Below, in pieces: positions 16,976 through 25,525 of a stretch of DNA of 64,000 nucleotides. This DNA comes from Clostridia bacterium (GTDB lineage: Bacteria; Bacillota; Clostridia; Christensenellales; UBA1242). The position numbers and the translations under genes are program-made. How positions within the stretch are numbered: the stretch's first letter is position 1; every line of letters starts with the position of its first letter. Under the pieces are notes generated by a model. It searched no databases, was not told the origin of the DNA, and saw only the letters and a list, made by a program, of their open reading frames with translations. The stretch is from contig JAQVWL010000002.1 in NCBI GenBank assembly GCA_028709705.1, forward strand, positions 1 to 64,000, written 5' to 3'.

Positions 16976-18610
16976 TTATTCCATTGAAATAATATAGTAA
17001 TAAACGGGTTGTCCGCCATCAAGCACTGAAACTTCGCAACTTGGATACTTTTCAGATAAAATTTCTTGCAATTTTATTGCATCTGCTTCTCTAATATCTT
17101 CGCCAAAAAATAGAGTGATGTTGCAAATATCATCAGTCAACATTTTGTCAATTAATTCCAAAGTTGTGGCAGAAACATCGCTTCCTTTCGCCAAAATTGA
17201 TTTGTCGTCAAGCCCAATAATATCTCCCGCGGTAAGTTCCAAGCCATCAAGGTTTGTGCTTCTAACAGCATAAGTGACCGATGCTGATTTTACATTTTTA
17301 AACGACTCATTCATTGCCGTTGTGTTGTCCTCAACCGTTCCTTCTGGATTGAATGCCAAAACGCAAGAAATACCTTCCGGAACGCTTTTTGTTGGAATGA
17401 CAACCAAGTTTTTTGTTGTCAAATCTCGTGCTTGCTCTGCGGCAAGAATAATATTTTTGTTGTTAGGAAAAATGATAACATTTTTTGCGGGAACTTCTTC
17501 AACCGCTTTTACAATATCTTCGGCACTCGGGTTCATTGTTTGTCCGCCCTCAATAATTTGGTCAACTGACAAGTCTTTATAAAGATTTGCAATGCCTTTT
17601 CCGGGTGCGACTGCAACCATTCCCAAAGGTTTAAGTTCTTCGGTTTTTTGTGCAAGTGCTTTAAGTTCACGATTTTGTTCTCGCATATTTTCAATTTTCA
17701 AACCGTGAAGTTCGCCAAGTTCCAAAGCATAGCCCAATGCCATATTTGGATTGTTTGTATGCACATGCACTTTTACCAAATTCAAATCGCCAATACAAAT
17801 AACACTGTCGCCAAGAGTCATCAATTTGTCTCTCAACTTGTCAATGTCGGCTTCAGTAGTTTTTTTGTGCATATGAATGATAACATATTCAGTGCAATAG
17901 CCAAAAACTATTTCGGCAAGGTTGTGAATATCTGGCAAAACATCTTCCATTGTGTTTGCGGGAGCAAGTTCTTCTTCAAAGTCAACTTCCAACTCTTCGC
18001 CAATAAGACCCTTGTAAAAACCCGTCAAAATTATTAAAAGACCTTTTCCGCCAGCATCAACCACACCCGCTTTTTTAAGAACGGGGAGCATATCTGTTGT
18101 TTGTTTAACAATTTCGGCACCTTGTTCCAAAACAAGAGGCAAAAATGTGTGAAAATCTGAATTCTTTTTTGCAAGTTCAACTGCATATTCTGCCATAACG
18201 CGAATAACAGTTAAGATTGTTCCTTCTTTTGGAACGGTAACCGCCTTGTAAGCAACTGCCGATCCTTCTTGAAGCGCTTTTGCAAATGTTTTTGTATTAA
18301 ACTCTTTTGCCGCACCAACAATATTGCAAAAACCTTTCAAGATTTGCGAAGTAATAACGCCCGAGTTTCCTCTTGCACCACGCAATGCACCTTTTGAAAG
18401 TGCTTCTGAAAGGCAAACCAAATTGTTGTCAACGCATTTGTTTACTTCTGCCACCGCTGATTTTAAAGTTAGAAACATATTTGTGCCCGTATCTCCATCT
18501 GGAACCGGAAAAACGTTTAACGCATCTATATGTTTTTTATTTTGTTCAAGCAAACCTGCACCAATTTTAACCATTTTGTGAAAGTCTGCGCCATTTATAA
18601 TTTTTTGCAT
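16976..18610 (-). CDS. fakA: Fatty acid kinase catalytic subunit (DAK2/YloV family)
   Basis: This protein phosphorylates fatty acids bound to a FakB (DegV-family) partner and feeds exogenous acyl chains into phospholipid synthesis. The N-terminal DhaL-like ATP-binding domain shows NVFPVPDGDTGTNM (residues 32-45) and GARGNSG. The middle and C-terminal parts (VIFPNNKNI, LFFGEDIREADA) match the DegV-like half of YloV. The length of 544 aa is normal for the family. It lies 9 bp after the asp23-like gene, the classic yloU-yloV pair. A DegV-family protein that could be its partner is encoded at 47531-48397. Confidence 0.93.
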   Translation of the reverse strand: MQKIINGADFHKMVKIGAGLLEQNKKHIDALNVFPVPDGDTGTNMFLTLKSAVAEVNKCVDNNLVCLSEALSKGALRGARGNSGVITSQILKGFCNIVGAAKEFNTKTFAKALQEGSAVAYKAVTVPKEGTILTVIRVMAEYAVELAKKNSDFHTFLPLVLEQGAEIVKQTTDMLPVLKKAGVVDAGGKGLLIILTGFYKGLIGEELEVDFEEELAPANTMEDVLPDIHNLAEIVFGYCTEYVIIHMHKKTTEADIDKLRDKLMTLGDSVICIGDLNLVKVHVHTNNPNMALGYALELGELHGLKIENMREQNRELKALAQKTEELKPLGMVAVAPGKGIANLYKDLSVDQIIEGGQTMNPSAEDIVKAVEEVPAKNVIIFPNNKNIILAAEQARDLTTKNLVVIPTKSVPEGISCVLAFNPEGTVEDNTTAMNESFKNVKSASVTYAVRSTNLDGLELTAGDIIGLDDKSILAKGSDVSATTLELIDKMLTDDICNITLFFGEDIREADAIKLQEILSEKYPSCEVSVLDGGQPVYYYIISME

Positions 18611-18619
18611 AATTTCTCC

Positions 18620-18970
18620 CTAAACCTGTACTCCTGCAACATGCACATTGACATTATCCACAATCATTCCGGTAAAATTTTCCACACTATATTTAACAGA
18701 CTTTTTCAAACTTTCCGCAACCGCAGAAATTGAAACGCCATATTTAAAAATGCAATAGATATCAATAGTGATTCTATTTTCTTGATTGGAAACAACAACG
18801 CCTTTTTCATAAGGTCGTTTTTTTATAAGGTATTTGATGCTGTCTTTCAAATTGTTGGAAACTAGGTCAACCACACCATAACATTCAAGTGCAGAAAAAC
18901 CAGCGACAACTGCAATCGCATCATCAGCAATACTGATTTTACCATAATAATTATTTGTATCAACAGTCAA
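18620..18970 (-). CDS. Asp23/Gls24 family protein (YloU)
   Basis: The 116-aa Asp23 domain (ISIADDAIAVVAGFSALECYGVVDLV...ITIDIYCIFKYGVSISAVAESLKKSVKYSVENFTGMIVDNVNVHVAGVQ) is complete. Members associate with the cell envelope and with fatty-acid kinase loci. Translation starts at a TTG preceded by AAAGGAAA. It is followed by fakA and is divergent from rpmB, the same order as in Bacillus. Confidence 0.92.
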   Translation of the reverse strand: MTVDTNNYYGKISIADDAIAVVAGFSALECYGVVDLVSNNLKDSIKYLIKKRPYEKGVVVSNQENRITIDIYCIFKYGVSISAVAESLKKSVKYSVENFTGMIVDNVNVHVAGVQV

Positions 18971-19092
18971 TGTTGGATTTCCTTTTTTTTGTTAAGTTAT
19001 ATTTATATTGTATTTACACAAAATCAATATACACCAATTTTTATAAATTTTCAAGTATTTTTATATATTTTTAACCAATTTTAAAAAAGCAC

Positions 19093-19121
19093 TTGCAAAA
19101 CGGGTTTTAAAATGCTAGACT
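19093..19121 (+). promoter_or_regulatory. rpmB promoter
   Basis: TTGCAA (19093-19098), a 17-bp spacer and TAGACT (19116-19121) lie about 40 nt before the rpmB start. Confidence 0.65.
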
Positions 19122-19161
19122 AGGCAAGTAAAATTTTTAACCAAACAAGGAGAGAGTCAAA

Positions 19162-19353
19162 ATGAGTAGAGTATGTGATATTTGTGGAAAAAGCAGAATG
19201 GCGGGGAAAACTGTTAGTCATGCAAACAACAAATCAAACCGTTCTTATGAAGTAAATTTACAAGAAACAACAATAATAGTTGATGGAAAAGAAAAAAAAG
19301 TTAAGGCTTGCACAAAATGTATTAAAACCCTAAATAAAAAAACAGCAAAATAA
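19162..19353 (+). CDS. rpmB: 50S ribosomal protein L28
   Basis: The 63-aa protein begins MSRVCDICGKSRMAGKTVSHANNKSNRSYEVNLQ and keeps the zinc-type C-x2-C (CDIC) and the later CTKC. It has a strong AAGGAGAG site and its own promoter and terminator. Confidence 0.97.
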   Translation: MSRVCDICGKSRMAGKTVSHANNKSNRSYEVNLQETTIIVDGKEKKVKACTKCIKTLNKKTAK

Positions 19354-19360
19354 AGTGATT

Positions 19361-19390
19361 AAAATCGGCACAAACAGTGTCGATTTTTTT
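19361..19390 (+). terminator. rpmB terminator
   Basis: AAAATCGGCAC pairs with GTGTCGATTTT (one G-U) and is followed by a run of T. Confidence 0.8.
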
Positions 19391-19404
19391 TATGTAACGG
19401 GGCG

Positions 19405-19524
19405 GATTGAGTGTGCCCGATGGCACACGTGATGAGCGGGCTATTGCCCGCATTATGAGCACGCTCCGCGTGCGTGATGTAAATGCTAACGCATTTATGA
19501 TGAGTGTGCTCCGCACACATTAAT
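19405..19524. repeat. Array A of variable-hairpin GATGAG repeats
   Basis: Five tandem units of about 22-25 bp each read ATGAG + stem + loop + stem + CRT. The stems differ in every unit yet are always self-complementary: GTGTGCC/GGCACAC, GCGGGC/GCCCGC, GCACGC/GCGTGC, TAAATGC/GCATTTA and GTGTGC/GCACAC. Stem complementarity is kept while sequence changes, so structure is under selection or is actively regenerated. Confidence 0.8.
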
Positions 19525-19599
19525 GCGTGGGACTGACCCAAAAAGTTTTTTGTTTTTTTGAATAATTTTTTACTAACAAATTTTAAAAACAAAACCACA

Positions 19600-19715
19600 A
19601 TGCGTGCCTTTGGCACGCTCATCATGCACGCATTAGCGGGCTCATCACGCGGGCAATAGCCCGCACATCATGGGTGCGTTAGCACTCTCGTCATGTGGGC
19701 TCCGCAAACTCACTC
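19600..19715. repeat. Array B of the same repeats, opposite orientation
   Basis: Read on the minus strand it has units GATGAG-CGTGCC-AAA-GGCACG, a CCCGC/GCGTG unit (imperfect), CGGGC/GCCCG, an AGTGC/GCACC unit and a decayed end. Its last two units and the adjoining GCATTGTGGT...TTTAAAATTTGTTA match array C (22733-22851) in inverted orientation. Between arrays A and B (19525-19599) I see nothing else. Confidence 0.75.
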
Positions 19716-19852
19716 TTACTGAATAACCTTTTTGGCAAAAAACAATTTCAAAAATCTTGCCAAAATCTTTGGTGCTTTAAAGCAAATAATTTTCATTATG
19801 TATCTCCTATTAAAGCATATTCATTATCCCGCATTGTTGTGAAAAAGGGGCG

Positions 19853-19912
19853 GGGGGGGCGGAGCGATGCCCCAAATTCTGCGGGGCAATCACTTCCGCC
19901 CCGCACTTTTGT
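19853..19912. other. GC-rich nested hairpin
   Basis: GGGGCGG and CCGCCCC enclose TGCCCC/GGGGCA, a nested stem far richer in GC than its surroundings. The remaining gap (19716-19852) holds no gene that I can support. Confidence 0.45.
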
Positions 19913-19950
19913 AGTAAACAGTTTTGGTTCAGTTTGATTTTTTAGCAAGG

Positions 19951-20212
19951 GTCAACGGGGACGGTAGTAACTGACACGGGAGCGTTAGCGTAGGGTCAGT
20001 TGACTACGTCCCCTTGACTTGTTTTTTGTAATACAATCTGATAAAAATTCTTGGAACAATTGCTTTCAAAAAAAGTACGGGCAAAACCGCCAACGCAGTG
20101 CGGTTTTCGTTTGGCCCGTAAAAGCAAAAACTTGCCTGATAAAGCGATGCTTTTTTGTGAAACAAAAAACAAGCACAAAGGCAAGTTTTTGCGTGTGTCA
20201 AGGGGACGTAGC
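19951..20212 (+). repeat. Left arm of a ~262 bp inverted repeat (MITE-like)
   Basis: The arm starts with a 68-bp palindromic module (19951-20018) with ends GTCAACGGGGACG / CGTCCCCTTGAC. A structured cassette follows (CGGGC/GCCCG around AAAACCGC/GCGGTTTT; GCAAAAACTTGCC/GGCAAGTTTTTGC). It runs into the next module at 20197. A near-identical copy in inverted orientation is at 23015-23277. No transposase is visible, so this looks like a non-autonomous palindromic element. Confidence 0.8.
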
Positions 20213-20369
20213 CAACATGACTCTAGGGCTTCGCCCTTCGCGTCAGTTGCTAGCGTCCCCGCTGACCCTTGACCTTTTTTTTCGTACTATCCCGTTTTCG
20301 TGTCAAGGGGACGTAGCACTCCTTGACCGTTCGCCTTCGGCTCCTGTCAATTGCCACGTCCCCGTTGAC
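20197..20369. repeat. Two further GGGGACG palindromic modules
   Basis: Modules of 68-70 bp lie at 20197-20266 and 20302-20369. Each begins GTCAAGGGGACGTAGC and ends GTCCCCGYTGAC, and can fold into a long hairpin. Their middles differ (AGGGCTTCGCCCT versus GTTCGCCTTCGGCTCC). Confidence 0.7.
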
Positions 20370-20407
20370 ACTCATATAATATATTTTTTTTTAATTATAT
20401 AAATTGT

Positions 20408-20437
20408 TTGACATAAAGTAATAAAAAATGATAAAAT
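20408..20437 (+). promoter_or_regulatory. Promoter of the DUF6273-like gene
   Basis: A consensus TTGACA (20408-20413), an 18-bp spacer and TAAAAT (20432-20437) stand about 28 nt before the ATG, which has a GGAG site. Confidence 0.7.
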
Positions 20438-20465
20438 AAAGCAATATATATAACAACGGAGTCTT

Positions 20466-22499
20466 ATGAGCAGAACTTTTAACACAATTTTAATAGGGCT
20501 TTTGGGGGCATTATGCACAGTGCTCTTATTTGTTGTTGGCTTGCAAGCAATTTTTATTAAAGGTGTTATGCCACTTAATGTAAATTTTGAAATAAACCCC
20601 GAAGTTAAAGTTCAAATTGATTTGGTAAGAACAGATATGTATGGCAACCGCTCCGACCCCGTAACCATTTTTAACAACACAAAAAGCAATACCAGCCCAC
20701 TGCTTGGCACCCCCGCAAGTGCCGATGCGGTATATAACACCGAAGGCAATACGGTTTATATAAACACATGGTATGAATATTTTCGCAACTTGTCAAGGTC
20801 CGACACCTTGACCTTTATCACAACCAATTACACCACCAATGCCGAAGCGGGCTTTATTGACCCCGAAACAACCAGTGCAATCAAGTTTGAAGTTGAAGGC
20901 ATAACCGACCAAGATGGCATAAGTGTGGACTATTCCACCAACCCCACCAATTCAGTTTCTTATATTAAAGCCTATGATGGCACGCCCGCCAACGCAGTGC
21001 AAGGCACAATCAGTTTTTCAATTAACCCTTTATATCCAAACACACTTTCTTCAATAAATTTTAACCTTGAACTTGTGGAATATGAAAACACAATTTTCTC
21101 TTGCGATACTTACAGCATAAAGGAATACACCGAGGACCAATACAGCAAAGTTATGTTCGCAAAGTTTCCAACAAGCAATGCCACATATAACACCGAAACT
21201 CAAAAAATTGATGGAATGAACGGATATTATTACTATCTTGAAATGGGCGAGTACCCACAAACTTTTGTTGGCGAAACGCTTGATAGTGCCTTGAATCACA
21301 CCTTTGGCACAGAAGAAGAATTGAATACCTTTGGCAAAATTGAAATCAAAAACAGTTATGGCGCAAATGTTTTGAACTCTGCTGGCACAAAAATGACACT
21401 AAAATATGTTAAAACCGTTTATCAAGCAGTTGCACAAAATAATAATACAACTACTGCACCATTTCCATACACTATTTGCCCTATTTATTGGTTTGAAGAC
21501 ATAACAACGGGCGAAACCTATGCAAGAAGTTTGGCTTATGGTTACGCCGACGCATCCTTTGCAGCAGCAAGATATTTAAGCACTGTAAGTTCAACAACGA
21601 ACGGAAATTATGATGACGGTTATATAATTCCCACAACTGCGGGGGTCTACAACTGGTTTAAAGTTGAACCGCTAAGGTGGATAATTTATATGGCAAACAA
21701 TGTTTCTTTAAGCACTTATGCTAACAACAATGCCCCACAATTAACGGCAATAACCACAGCAATGGCAAACAACCAAAACTTGACAGTGCTTGCCGAAACA
21801 GACATAGACGCAAGCCCATTCAATTTTGCAGTAACAGGTTCAAACTCATCACAATATGGCGGAAACAACTGGGCAACAAGTTATATTCGTTCCTTCCTTA
21901 ACGGGCAAACTAACACAAATTATAGCCTTCCCGGCACTATTAATTCTTTTGCCAATCCATATTTTTACAATTCTTCAAATTTAACAAACACAAAAACTTA
22001 TTTCAACAGCAATATGTCAATCAATCAAACCACCGAAACTTTAACTTCGCTTTTGGATATATGTTTCAATCAAACCGAGCAAAACAGCATTGCCACCACA
22101 ACCCAAACAACCTATTTCACCCGTGACACTTTTAGTGGTTTAAGTTTAAATGTGGCAGAAGGTGCCGCAACAAACAATTCCCCATATTATTCCTTAACGC
22201 AAGACAAACTTTTTGTTTTGGCAGGGAATAATGCCAATGAAAGTTATTATTATGGTGATTTTTATAATTCAAATTATTACCGCCGAGTTTTTCCAACAGA
22301 TTATGCCCAAGCTCACCGAGCGTTTAATTATCCGAATAATGGCATAGAGTATTGGCACACAGCATATAACTGGCTTCGCTCTGGTTACGTTTCTTACGCT
22401 GCCCACTCCTACGGTGTCAACAGTCGTGGCGTTGTCCGCGACCTTGCTGTTTATTATACCCACTATTGCCTCAGACCTGCTTTTTCTTTTAATTTTTGA
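20466..22499 (+). CDS. Membrane-anchored secreted protein, DUF6273/C-lectin-like
   Basis: An N-terminal hydrophobic helix (residues ~7-32, ILIGLLGALCTVLLFVVGLQAIFI) anchors or exports the 677-aa protein. Residues ~40-230 look like beta-rich domains. From about residue 258, YYYLEMGEYPQTFVGE resembles the start of DUF6273 modules, and the end (WLRSGYVSYAAHSYGVNSRGVVRD...CLRPAFSFNF) matches their typical WLRS...VNSxGxV...RPAF ending, a fold related to C-type lectin / formylglycine-enzyme domains. Function is probably surface binding. The gene is alone between repeat arrays and inverted repeats, suggesting acquired or movable cargo. Confidence 0.75.
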   Translation: MSRTFNTILIGLLGALCTVLLFVVGLQAIFIKGVMPLNVNFEINPEVKVQIDLVRTDMYGNRSDPVTIFNNTKSNTSPLLGTPASADAVYNTEGNTVYINTWYEYFRNLSRSDTLTFITTNYTTNAEAGFIDPETTSAIKFEVEGITDQDGISVDYSTNPTNSVSYIKAYDGTPANAVQGTISFSINPLYPNTLSSINFNLELVEYENTIFSCDTYSIKEYTEDQYSKVMFAKFPTSNATYNTETQKIDGMNGYYYYLEMGEYPQTFVGETLDSALNHTFGTEEELNTFGKIEIKNSYGANVLNSAGTKMTLKYVKTVYQAVAQNNNTTTAPFPYTICPIYWFEDITTGETYARSLAYGYADASFAAARYLSTVSSTTNGNYDDGYIIPTTAGVYNWFKVEPLRWIIYMANNVSLSTYANNNAPQLTAITTAMANNQNLTVLAETDIDASPFNFAVTGSNSSQYGGNNWATSYIRSFLNGQTNTNYSLPGTINSFANPYFYNSSNLTNTKTYFNSNMSINQTTETLTSLLDICFNQTEQNSIATTTQTTYFTRDTFSGLSLNVAEGAATNNSPYYSLTQDKLFVLAGNNANESYYYGDFYNSNYYRRVFPTDYAQAHRAFNYPNNGIEYWHTAYNWLRSGYVSYAAHSYGVNSRGVVRDLAVYYTHYCLRPAFSFNF

Positions 22500-22521
22500 A
22501 AATAGATTAAAGATTGCAAGT

Positions 22522-22557
22522 TTACACCCTTGACGGGCTATGACCGCAAGGGTGTAA
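22522..22557 (+). terminator. Long hairpin after the DUF6273-like gene
   Basis: The perfect 11-bp stem TTACACCCTTG/CAAGGGTGTAA lies 22 bp after the stop. It has no strong T-run. Confidence 0.5.
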
Positions 22558-22583
22558 GTAATATAGAAAAAAAACGAAAAATT

Positions 22584-22602
22584 CCCGCCTATGGCGGGTT
22601 TT
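22584..22602 (+). terminator. Intrinsic terminator
   Basis: CCCGCC-TAT-GGCGGG is followed by TTTT and lies just before the 38-aa gene. Confidence 0.6.
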
Positions 22603-22618
22603 GATATTAAGGAAAACA

Positions 22619-22735
22619 ATGGAAGAAAAAGATATAGAATTAAAAGAAAATTTTGATAAAATAAAGAAAACAGTAAAAAGAAAAGTTGGCAAGGGGGTTA
22701 GCACGTGTCAACAGGGGGGCAACGGGGAAATTTGA
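22619..22735 (+). CDS. 38-aa fragment truncated by repeat array C
   Basis: ATG with AAGGAAA upstream gives MEEKDIELKENFDKIKKTVKRKVGKG, a charged helix. It then runs into Gln/Gly-rich codons and a TGA that belongs to the first unit of repeat array C. It looks like the start of a gene whose 3' part was replaced by repeat DNA. It is too short for the ORF track. Confidence 0.45.
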   Translation: MEEKDIELKENFDKIKKTVKRKVGKGVSTCQQGGNGEI

Positions 22736-22851
22736 GTGGGCTTCCGCCCCACATGATGAGAGCACTTCGTGCTCGTGATGAGTGTGCCATCGGCACACAT
22801 GATGAGCCCGCTAACGCGTGCATGATGAGCGTGCCAAAGGCACGCATTGTG
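22733..22851 (+). repeat. Array C of variable-hairpin GATGAG repeats
   Basis: The five units have stems TGGGC/GCCCCA, AGCAC/GTGCT, TGTGCC/GGCACA, CCCGC/GCGTG and CGTGCC/GGCACG, separated by CATGATGAG. The last two units and the following GCATTGTGGT are the inverted counterpart of array B. Confidence 0.8.
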
Positions 22852-23014
22852 GTATTATATTTAAAATTTGTTAAGCGTAGCGAAGGTAAACGGGGACGCT
22901 AGCAACTGACACGAGCGGGCGAAAAGCAAGGGTCAACGGAGACGTAGCAAGGGGCAACGCGGGTCAACGGGGACGCTAGCAATTGACAGGAGCCGTAGGC
23001 GAACGGTCAAGGGT

Positions 23015-23277
23015 GCTACGTCCCCTTGACACACGCAAAAACTAGCCCTTGTGCTTGTTTTTTGTTTCACAAAAAAGCATCGCTTTAACGGGCAAGTTTT
23101 TGCTTTTACGGACCAAGCGGAAACCGCATTTCATTGGCGGTTTTGTCCGTACTTTTTTTTGAAAGCAGTTGTTCCAAGAATTATTATCAAATTGTAGTAC
23201 GAAAAACAGGTCAAGGGGACGTAGTCAACGTGACCCTACGCTAACCCTTCGTGTCAGTTACTACCGTCCCCGTTGAC
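23015..23277 (-). repeat. Right arm of the ~262 bp inverted repeat
   Basis: The reverse complement matches 19951-20212 over its whole length with scattered changes. Modules at 22963-23030 and 23210-23277 form its ends, and a decayed module lies at about 22881-22950. The last 17 bp overlap the 3' end of rsgA. Confidence 0.8.
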
Positions 23278-24127
23278 TTACACTACCACATTTCAAGTTT
23301 TTGTAAATTGCTTGGTATCTTTCATACCTTGAAAAATCTATTTGCCCGCTTTCTACTGCTTTTTTTATTCCGCAGTCTTGTTCGTTTGTGTGAGTGCAAG
23401 ATTTATATTTACAGTTTTTTAAAAACTCTAAAAAATCGGGGTAATAATACGGCAATTCCCAATATTCTATTGGCAAAAGTTTTTCATCTAAACTGCTAAA
23501 CCCGGGTGTGTCGGCAATATAAGAATTTGGTTCAAACTCGAATAACTCGCAGTGCCTTGTGGTGTTTTTTCCCCTTGATATTTTGGTTGACAACATACCT
23601 TCAAGTGTTTTTTTGTTGCCAAACAAAGCATTCAAAAGCGCGGACTTGCCAACACCTGACTGCCCCGCAAACGCCGATATTTTGTTTTTTAATAATAGTT
23701 TAATGTTTTCCAAATTGATTGTTTTGTGTGCAGAAACAAATACGGTTTTGTAAAACTTGCCATACACGCTTTCAATATATTGCTCAAATTTTGTGCTTTT
23801 GTCTATCTTGGTATAACAAATAATTGGAGTGATATCATACACCTTGCAGAACAAAAGCAATTTGTCAAGCATTAAAAAGTCTGGCTGGGGTTTGTCTGCT
23901 ACCAGTACAAAAAGTTGGTCAAGATTGACAAGTGGCGGTCTTATTAATTGATTTTTTCTTGACAAAACTTTTTCAATATTCATTGTTTGTGTGTTAAACT
24001 CGACATTTTCGCCAACAAAAATGCCATTTGATTTTAAAATACCCTTTGCAGTACAAACAAAAAGATTTTGGGCAGTTTTTACCCAAAACTTGTCAGACAT
24101 TTTTTTTGTTATCAAGCCTTTTTCCAT
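23261..24127 (-). CDS. rsgA: Ribosome small-subunit-dependent GTPase A
   Basis: This is a circularly permuted GTPase that checks 30S subunit maturation. The motifs come in the permuted order: G4 TKID, then G1 GQSGVGKS, then G3 DTPG. The C-terminal zinc site is CKYKSCTHTNEQDC. The 288 aa are near the family norm. The last codons (VSQRGR and TAG) are read from the inverted-repeat element, so the element sits across the original end of the gene and supplies its stop. It is transcribed with fmt, 3 bp downstream. Confidence 0.95.
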   Translation of the reverse strand: MEKGLITKKMSDKFWVKTAQNLFVCTAKGILKSNGIFVGENVEFNTQTMNIEKVLSRKNQLIRPPLVNLDQLFVLVADKPQPDFLMLDKLLLFCKVYDITPIICYTKIDKSTKFEQYIESVYGKFYKTVFVSAHKTINLENIKLLLKNKISAFAGQSGVGKSALLNALFGNKKTLEGMLSTKISRGKNTTRHCELFEFEPNSYIADTPGFSSLDEKLLPIEYWELPYYYPDFLEFLKNCKYKSCTHTNEQDCGIKKAVESGQIDFSRYERYQAIYKNLKCGSVSQRGR

Positions 24128-24130
24128 AAA

Positions 24131-25060
24131 CTAAACCACAATCCCTGTTTGAATTGATTTTCCGTTTAAAAACTGTTTTGCTTGCATAATTTTGCCATTT
24201 GGTGCTTGAATTTCCAAAATTTCAACAAAACCATTTTTTGCCTTTATAACCAAACCTTGCTTTCCATTTGCAATAACAACTTCGCCATTTTTATAGTTTT
24301 TTATATCAAAATTACATTCATATTGCTTTGCTTTGTAAACCTTATATTGATTTCCATTTAGAACAAAAAATGCAGTTGGGGTTGGGTTATACGCTCTTAC
24401 TTTGTTTACAATGCTTTCCACATTTTCATTGAAGTTTAAAACTGCGTTTTCTTTTGTAAACATTGTGGTAAAAGTTGCGTTGCTTTGGTCTTGTTTTTTG
24501 AAAACTGCCTTGCCACTTTCAATGATTTCCAAACATTCAACCAGCGTTTTTGCTCCAACACTTGCCATTTTTTTAAACAAACTTTCCGTTGTGTCTTCTT
24601 TTTCAATCTTTATTTTTGTTTGAAGCAAAATATCACCACTGTCAACTTCCTTTTCCATTTTCATAATGGTAATTCCGCTTTCAGCATCGCCATTTAAAAT
24701 AGCAGTTTGAATTGGCGAAGGTCCTCTGTATTTTGGCAACAAAGAACCATGCAAATTGATTGGCATGGCAATGTTTAAAATTTCTTGACTTAAAATTTGC
24801 CCAAAGGCAACAAGAACCAGCAAGTCGGGTTTCAAAGATTTTAAGATTTGAACACCTTCTTTACTTATGCTGTTAAACTGATAAACAGGGATATTGTGTT
24901 GGATTGCCAATGTTTTTACAGGTGAATAAACAACATTTTTGCCTCTGCCAACGGGTTTGTCGGGCTTTGTTACAACTGCCAAAACTTGATGTTTTGTTTT
25001 CAAAATCTCGGCAAAGCATATTTTTGCAATTTCAGGTGTACCCAAAAAAACTAAATTCAT
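24131..25060 (-). CDS. fmt: Methionyl-tRNA formyltransferase
   Basis: This enzyme formylates initiator Met-tRNA. The N-terminal domain has MNLVFLGTPEIAKICFAEIL, the catalytic NLHGSLLPKYRGPSPIQTAI and the folate-binding TIMKMEKEVDSGDIL. The C-terminal OB-fold is present (total 309 aa). The start codon overlaps the def stop by 4 bp, so the two are translationally coupled. Confidence 0.97.
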   Translation of the reverse strand: MNLVFLGTPEIAKICFAEILKTKHQVLAVVTKPDKPVGRGKNVVYSPVKTLAIQHNIPVYQFNSISKEGVQILKSLKPDLLVLVAFGQILSQEILNIAMPINLHGSLLPKYRGPSPIQTAILNGDAESGITIMKMEKEVDSGDILLQTKIKIEKEDTTESLFKKMASVGAKTLVECLEIIESGKAVFKKQDQSNATFTTMFTKENAVLNFNENVESIVNKVRAYNPTPTAFFVLNGNQYKVYKAKQYECNFDIKNYKNGEVVIANGKQGLVIKAKNGFVEILEIQAPNGKIMQAKQFLNGKSIQTGIVV

Positions 25061-25515
25061 TTGTCCCCCTTGACTTCTCTTTCCATTTTGTCAACAAAAA
25101 GCACTCCGTTTAGGTGGTCAAATTCGTGGCAAATACAACGGGCAAGCATTGCTTCGCCGGTTATGGAAAAGTTGTTGCCAAAACGGTCTTGTGCGTTTAC
25201 CGTTATTTTGAAAGGTCGTTTAACAATACCTCTTACATTTGGCACGCTTAAACAAGCTTCTTCTTCTTCAACTTCTCCACTGCTTGAAACAATTTCGGGG
25301 TTTATAAACTCCAAAAACATTCCGTTAACATCCATAACAACTACTCTTTTTAGTATTCCAATTTGCGGAGCTGCCAAACCCATTCCCTTAAACTTGAACA
25401 TACTTTCAGCCATATCATCTAGCAAATCCGACAATTTTCGGTCAAAAGTTGTAACTGTTTTTGATTGTTTTCTTAACAAATCATCACCAATTTTTATTAT
25501 TTCTCTATATGCCAT
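25057..25515 (-). CDS. def: Peptide deformylase
   Basis: This metal enzyme removes the formyl group that Fmt adds. All three motifs are visible: GMGLAAPQIG, EEACLSVP and CHEFDHLNG (HExxH-type). I start at MAYREI (25515), which has AAGGAGGG upstream; the track's 16-residue extension lacks a site. The protein is 152 aa. Confidence 0.96.
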   Translation of the reverse strand: MAYREIIKIGDDLLRKQSKTVTTFDRKLSDLLDDMAESMFKFKGMGLAAPQIGILKRVVVMDVNGMFLEFINPEIVSSSGEVEEEEACLSVPNVRGIVKRPFKITVNAQDRFGNNFSITGEAMLARCICHEFDHLNGVLFVDKMEREVKGDK

Positions 25516-25525
25516 ATTTCCCTCC

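Noticed and set aside
19360-20400. Several ORFs of 60-130 aa in the repeat region
   Set aside because: They are translations of GC-rich palindromic repeats without ribosome binding sites or family resemblance.
20466-22499. Diversity-generating retroelement target, because of the C-lectin-like C-terminus
   Set aside because: No reverse transcriptase, template repeat or accessory gene is visible in the window.
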